The notes under the pieces: generated by a model | Told to the model about the DNA's origin: nothing | The model's input: the letters and a program-made list of their open reading frames with translations, nothing else | Database searches by the model: none | Program-made: the position numbers and the translations under genes | Part shown: one piece after another, positions 32,101-33,816 of the stretch | Numbering within the stretch: the first letter of the stretch is position 1 | How the letters are laid out: every line of letters begins with the position of its first letter | NCBI GenBank assembly: GCA_027335685.1 | Contig: DAHWHN010000084.1 | Span: 1 to 33,816, forward strand | Length of the DNA stretch: 33,816 nt | From: Acidimicrobiaceae bacterium | GTDB lineage: Bacteria; Actinomycetota; Acidimicrobiia; Acidimicrobiales; Bog-793 | Reading direction: 5' to 3'

Positions 32101-32915
32101 CCGATGAGCAGCAGGTGGCCCTCGGGATACCCGAGGACGCGATGCGCCGCCTCGCCGAGATGCGGCCCGGATCGCCGAAAGCGCTGTTCACGTCCGACCT
32201 CAGCGTCAACGAGTTCCTGCTCGTGCGGGAGGCGGGCTTCCGCCCGCTCGGGCTCGTGCTCGGCTCGAGCATCTACCACGTCGGCCTCCAGGTCGGCCGT
32301 TGGAGCCAGAACATGGAGCTCGACAAGCTCTCCGAGGCGATGTATCACGCCCGTGACCTCGCGATGACCCGGATGGAGGCCGAGGCCGACGCCCTCGGCG
32401 CGGACGGCATCGTCGGGGTCCGCCTCGAGATCGAGTTCAAGGAGTTCGGCAACGACCTCGCCGAGTTCGTCGCGGTCGGGACGGCGGTGAAGGCCGACGC
32501 TGCCGGCTCCTGGCGCAACGACGAGGGAAAGCCCTTCACCTCCGACCTGTCCGGCCAGGACTTCTGGACCCTCATCCAGGCCGGCTACGCGCCGCTCGGC
32601 ATGGTGATGGGCAGCTGCGTCTACCACATCGCCCACCAGCGTGGCTTCTCCGCGCTCTCGAACGTCGGTCGCAACGTCGAGATCCCGCAGTTCACCGAAG
32701 CGCTCTACGACGCGCGCGAGCTCGCGATGTCGCGCATGCAGGCCGAGGCCGAGGAGCTCCACGCCGAGGGGATCGTCGGGGTGCAGCTGCTCTCGCTCGC
32801 GCACCGCTGGGGTGGGCACACGACCGAGTTCTTCGCCATCGGCACGGCCGTGCGCCCGCTGCGCGCGGACCACACGATCGCAGCACCGCAGCTCGTGCTG
32901 CCGCTCACCGATTGA
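32097..32915 (+). CDS. Second protein with two YbjQ-like domains
   Basis: 272 residues from ATG 32097, overlapping the upstream stop (ATGA), with GGAG directly before it. Two clear tandem units: the first starts near residue 29 (ALFTSDLSVNEFLLVREAGF), continues with LGLVLGSSIYHVGLQ, MEAEADALGADGIVGVRLEIEF and ends FVAVGTAVKA; the second starts near 145 (KPFTSDLSGQDFWTLIQAGYAPLGMVMGSCVYHI), continues MQAEAEELHAEGIVGVQLLSL and ends FFAIGTAVRPL. The two units are closely similar, pointing to internal duplication, and both keep the S-x-YHV/I motif that the first operon protein lacks. Function unknown; the overlap with both neighbours says the three products are made together. Confidence 0.87.
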   Translation: MTDEQQVALGIPEDAMRRLAEMRPGSPKALFTSDLSVNEFLLVREAGFRPLGLVLGSSIYHVGLQVGRWSQNMELDKLSEAMYHARDLAMTRMEAEADALGADGIVGVRLEIEFKEFGNDLAEFVAVGTAVKADAAGSWRNDEGKPFTSDLSGQDFWTLIQAGYAPLGMVMGSCVYHIAHQRGFSALSNVGRNVEIPQFTEALYDARELAMSRMQAEAEELHAEGIVGVQLLSLAHRWGGHTTEFFAIGTAVRPLRADHTIAAPQLVLPLTD

Positions 32916-33409
32916 TGACGTCCGCACCGGGCGGTCCCGGGGAGCCCGCCCTGCCGGGCGACGGGGGCGAGTCGAGAGCGCTCGAGCCGGCCGGCGCAGG
33001 GAGCCTCGGGGCGGAGCCGGAAGGTGTCGACATGCTCGCCGCCGCGCTGCGCGCAGACCGGATGGACCTGGCCAGCTACGAGAGGGTCCTGTTCTCGAGC
33101 CTCGCCGACAGCCTCCCCGCCGGTGTCGTCGAGATCCAGCGGGAGCGGTCGATGGCGGACAGGGTCGCCGGGCGACCGGGCAGGGCGACGGCGATCCGGG
33201 TCCGCCTCGCCGGCGAGAGCCTCGAGATCGCCGAACGCCGCGGCGTGCTCGCTGCCTCGATCGCGCGCGAGGTGCGCGGGGTCACGATCAGCCGCCGGGA
33301 CGTGAGCGTCGCGGAGTGGTCGCACCGCCTCGCCGAGCTGCTCGAGGCGGCAGCAGCCGAGAGCGCGTCGACCCGTGCGGCGCTCGCCCGGCTGCTCGGG
33401 ACGTCGTAG
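32915..33409 (+). CDS. Unrecognised protein, third gene of the YbjQ operon
   Basis: 164 residues from ATG 32915, whose A is the last base of the previous stop (TGATG). I do not recognise the family. Residues about 1-38 are Gly/Pro/Glu-rich and probably disordered. From about 38 the chain looks folded: VDMLAAALRADRMDLASYERVLFSSLADSLPAGVVEIQ, then the basic ERSMADRVAGRPGR, strands TAIRVRLAGESLEIAERRG and REVRGVTISRRDVSVAEWSHRL, and a final Ala-rich helix to ARLLGT. No TM segment, signal peptide or cysteines. The tight coupling to two YbjQ proteins suggests it works with them. The start could be internal (a later GTG or ATG), since the head is low complexity. Confidence 0.75.
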   Translation: MTSAPGGPGEPALPGDGGESRALEPAGAGSLGAEPEGVDMLAAALRADRMDLASYERVLFSSLADSLPAGVVEIQRERSMADRVAGRPGRATAIRVRLAGESLEIAERRGVLAASIAREVRGVTISRRDVSVAEWSHRLAELLEAAAAESASTRAALARLLGTS

Positions 33410-33428
33410 TCCCGGCAGCACCGTGGAC

Positions 33429-33451
33429 GCCTGGCCCGCGGGCGGCCAGGC
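33429..33451. terminator. Strong bidirectional hairpin terminator candidate
   Basis: GCCTGGCC-cgcgggc-GGCCAGGC is a perfect 8-bp stem with a 7-base loop in the 75-bp gap between the convergent YbjQ operon and rpf-like gene. It is the most stable-looking hairpin among the convergent gaps here; no T-tract, as is common in GC-rich actinobacteria. Confidence 0.6.
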
Positions 33452-33484
33452 CCGCGACAGACTGCCCGGGCTCGTCGCGCCGGC

Positions 33485-33816
33485 CTAGAGCCCGATGATC
33501 GCGGAGCACTCGGGCCACGGGCTCCAACCGCTGCGCTCGTAGAGCTTGTACGCGAGCGCATCCTGCAGGGCGGGCGGCGCCGAGCTCGGCAGCCCGGTCC
33601 CGCCGAGGCTTTGCCAGGTCCCCAGCCCGAACTGGTAGGCACCGTAGTAGCCGTTGCCCGTGTCGAGGCTGTAGTCGCCGCTCGACTCGCAGTTCCGGAT
33701 CGCCGCGAAGTCCTGGCTGAGCGTGCCCGGGGGGATCGCGCCCGCAGCCGGCACCCCGGACGGGGCGGGCGGGCCGGCGCTTCCCGGGGGGGCGGTCCCG
33801 CCGGCCGGTCCCGCCG
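33485..33816 (-). CDS. Resuscitation-promoting factor (Rpf)-like transglycosylase, C-terminal part
   Basis: Open at the right edge of the window; the frame continues upstream through a Gly/Pro/Ala-rich linker (TAPPGSAGPPAPSGVPAAG), so GTG 33754 of the ORF track is not a real start. The last 75 residues are an Rpf domain, a lysozyme-like peptidoglycan cleaving fold that helps restart growth: FAAIRNCESSGDYSLDTGNG with the catalytic Glu right after Cys, then YYGAYQFGLGTWQSLGG, DALAYKLYERSGW and the closing PWPECS, whose Cys pairs with the first in known Rpf structures. The product is surely exported, but signal sequence and other domains are outside the window. Confidence 0.92.
   Translation of the reverse strand, partial: AGPAGGTAPPGSAGPPAPSGVPAAGAIPPGTLSQDFAAIRNCESSGDYSLDTGNGYYGAYQFGLGTWQSLGGTGLPSSAPPALQDALAYKLYERSGWSPWPECSAIIGL

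Overview
The window is very GC-rich, densely coding DNA from an actinobacterium, and an Acidimicrobiia-like lineage is my best guess. The guess rests on the core block glmU-prs-rplY-pth-mfd-foldase-mazG-eno-divIC/ftsB, an Rpf-type muralytic protein, a monomeric NADP isocitrate dehydrogenase, a CIRCE-controlled Hsp20, GTG starts and many TANNNT -10 boxes placed just before start codons. The order-level assignment is inference. I see no tRNA, rRNA, CRISPR array, insertion sequence, attachment site or replication origin. No gene-free stretch exceeds 300 bases; the largest gaps are 2898-3108, 14689-14884 and 29156-29320.

Left part (1-13.6 kb), mostly single genes or pairs: the 3' end of an arylsulfotransferase-like gene; monomeric icd; a six-segment membrane protein; CIRCE plus hsp20; a methyltransferase; a TPP-riboswitch-controlled NCS1 permease (probable thiamine-precursor uptake); a MarR-DUF488 fusion regulator facing an alpha/beta hydrolase across a perfect 10+10 bp palindrome; an LCP (LytR-CpsA-Psr) cell-wall ligase; a ComB-type phosphatase; an ACT-domain malic enzyme; and a small membrane protein.

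Middle (13.6-19.5 kb), catabolic and regulatory: an acyl-CoA dehydrogenase divergent from an 858-residue reading frame that joins a LacI-family repressor to a succinate-semialdehyde-type aldehyde dehydrogenase with no stop codon between them; then an M20 peptidase and a MarR regulator overlapping as GTGA on the opposite strand.

Right part (19.5-31 kb), housekeeping and all on the plus strand: a C-terminally shortened GlmU lacking the acetyltransferase active site, Prs, ribosomal protein bL25, peptidyl-tRNA hydrolase (apparently from a CTG start), Mfd, a parvulin-type lipoprotein, a YabN-like MazG, enolase and a DivIC/FtsB-like protein. It is followed by a tight three-gene operon with four YbjQ-like domains in two proteins plus an unrecognised partner, and ends in a convergent, incomplete Rpf gene.

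The items most worth following up are the LacI-aldehyde dehydrogenase fusion, the MarR-DUF488 regulator with its candidate shared operator, the truncated GlmU, the YbjQ operon and the CTG-start pth.
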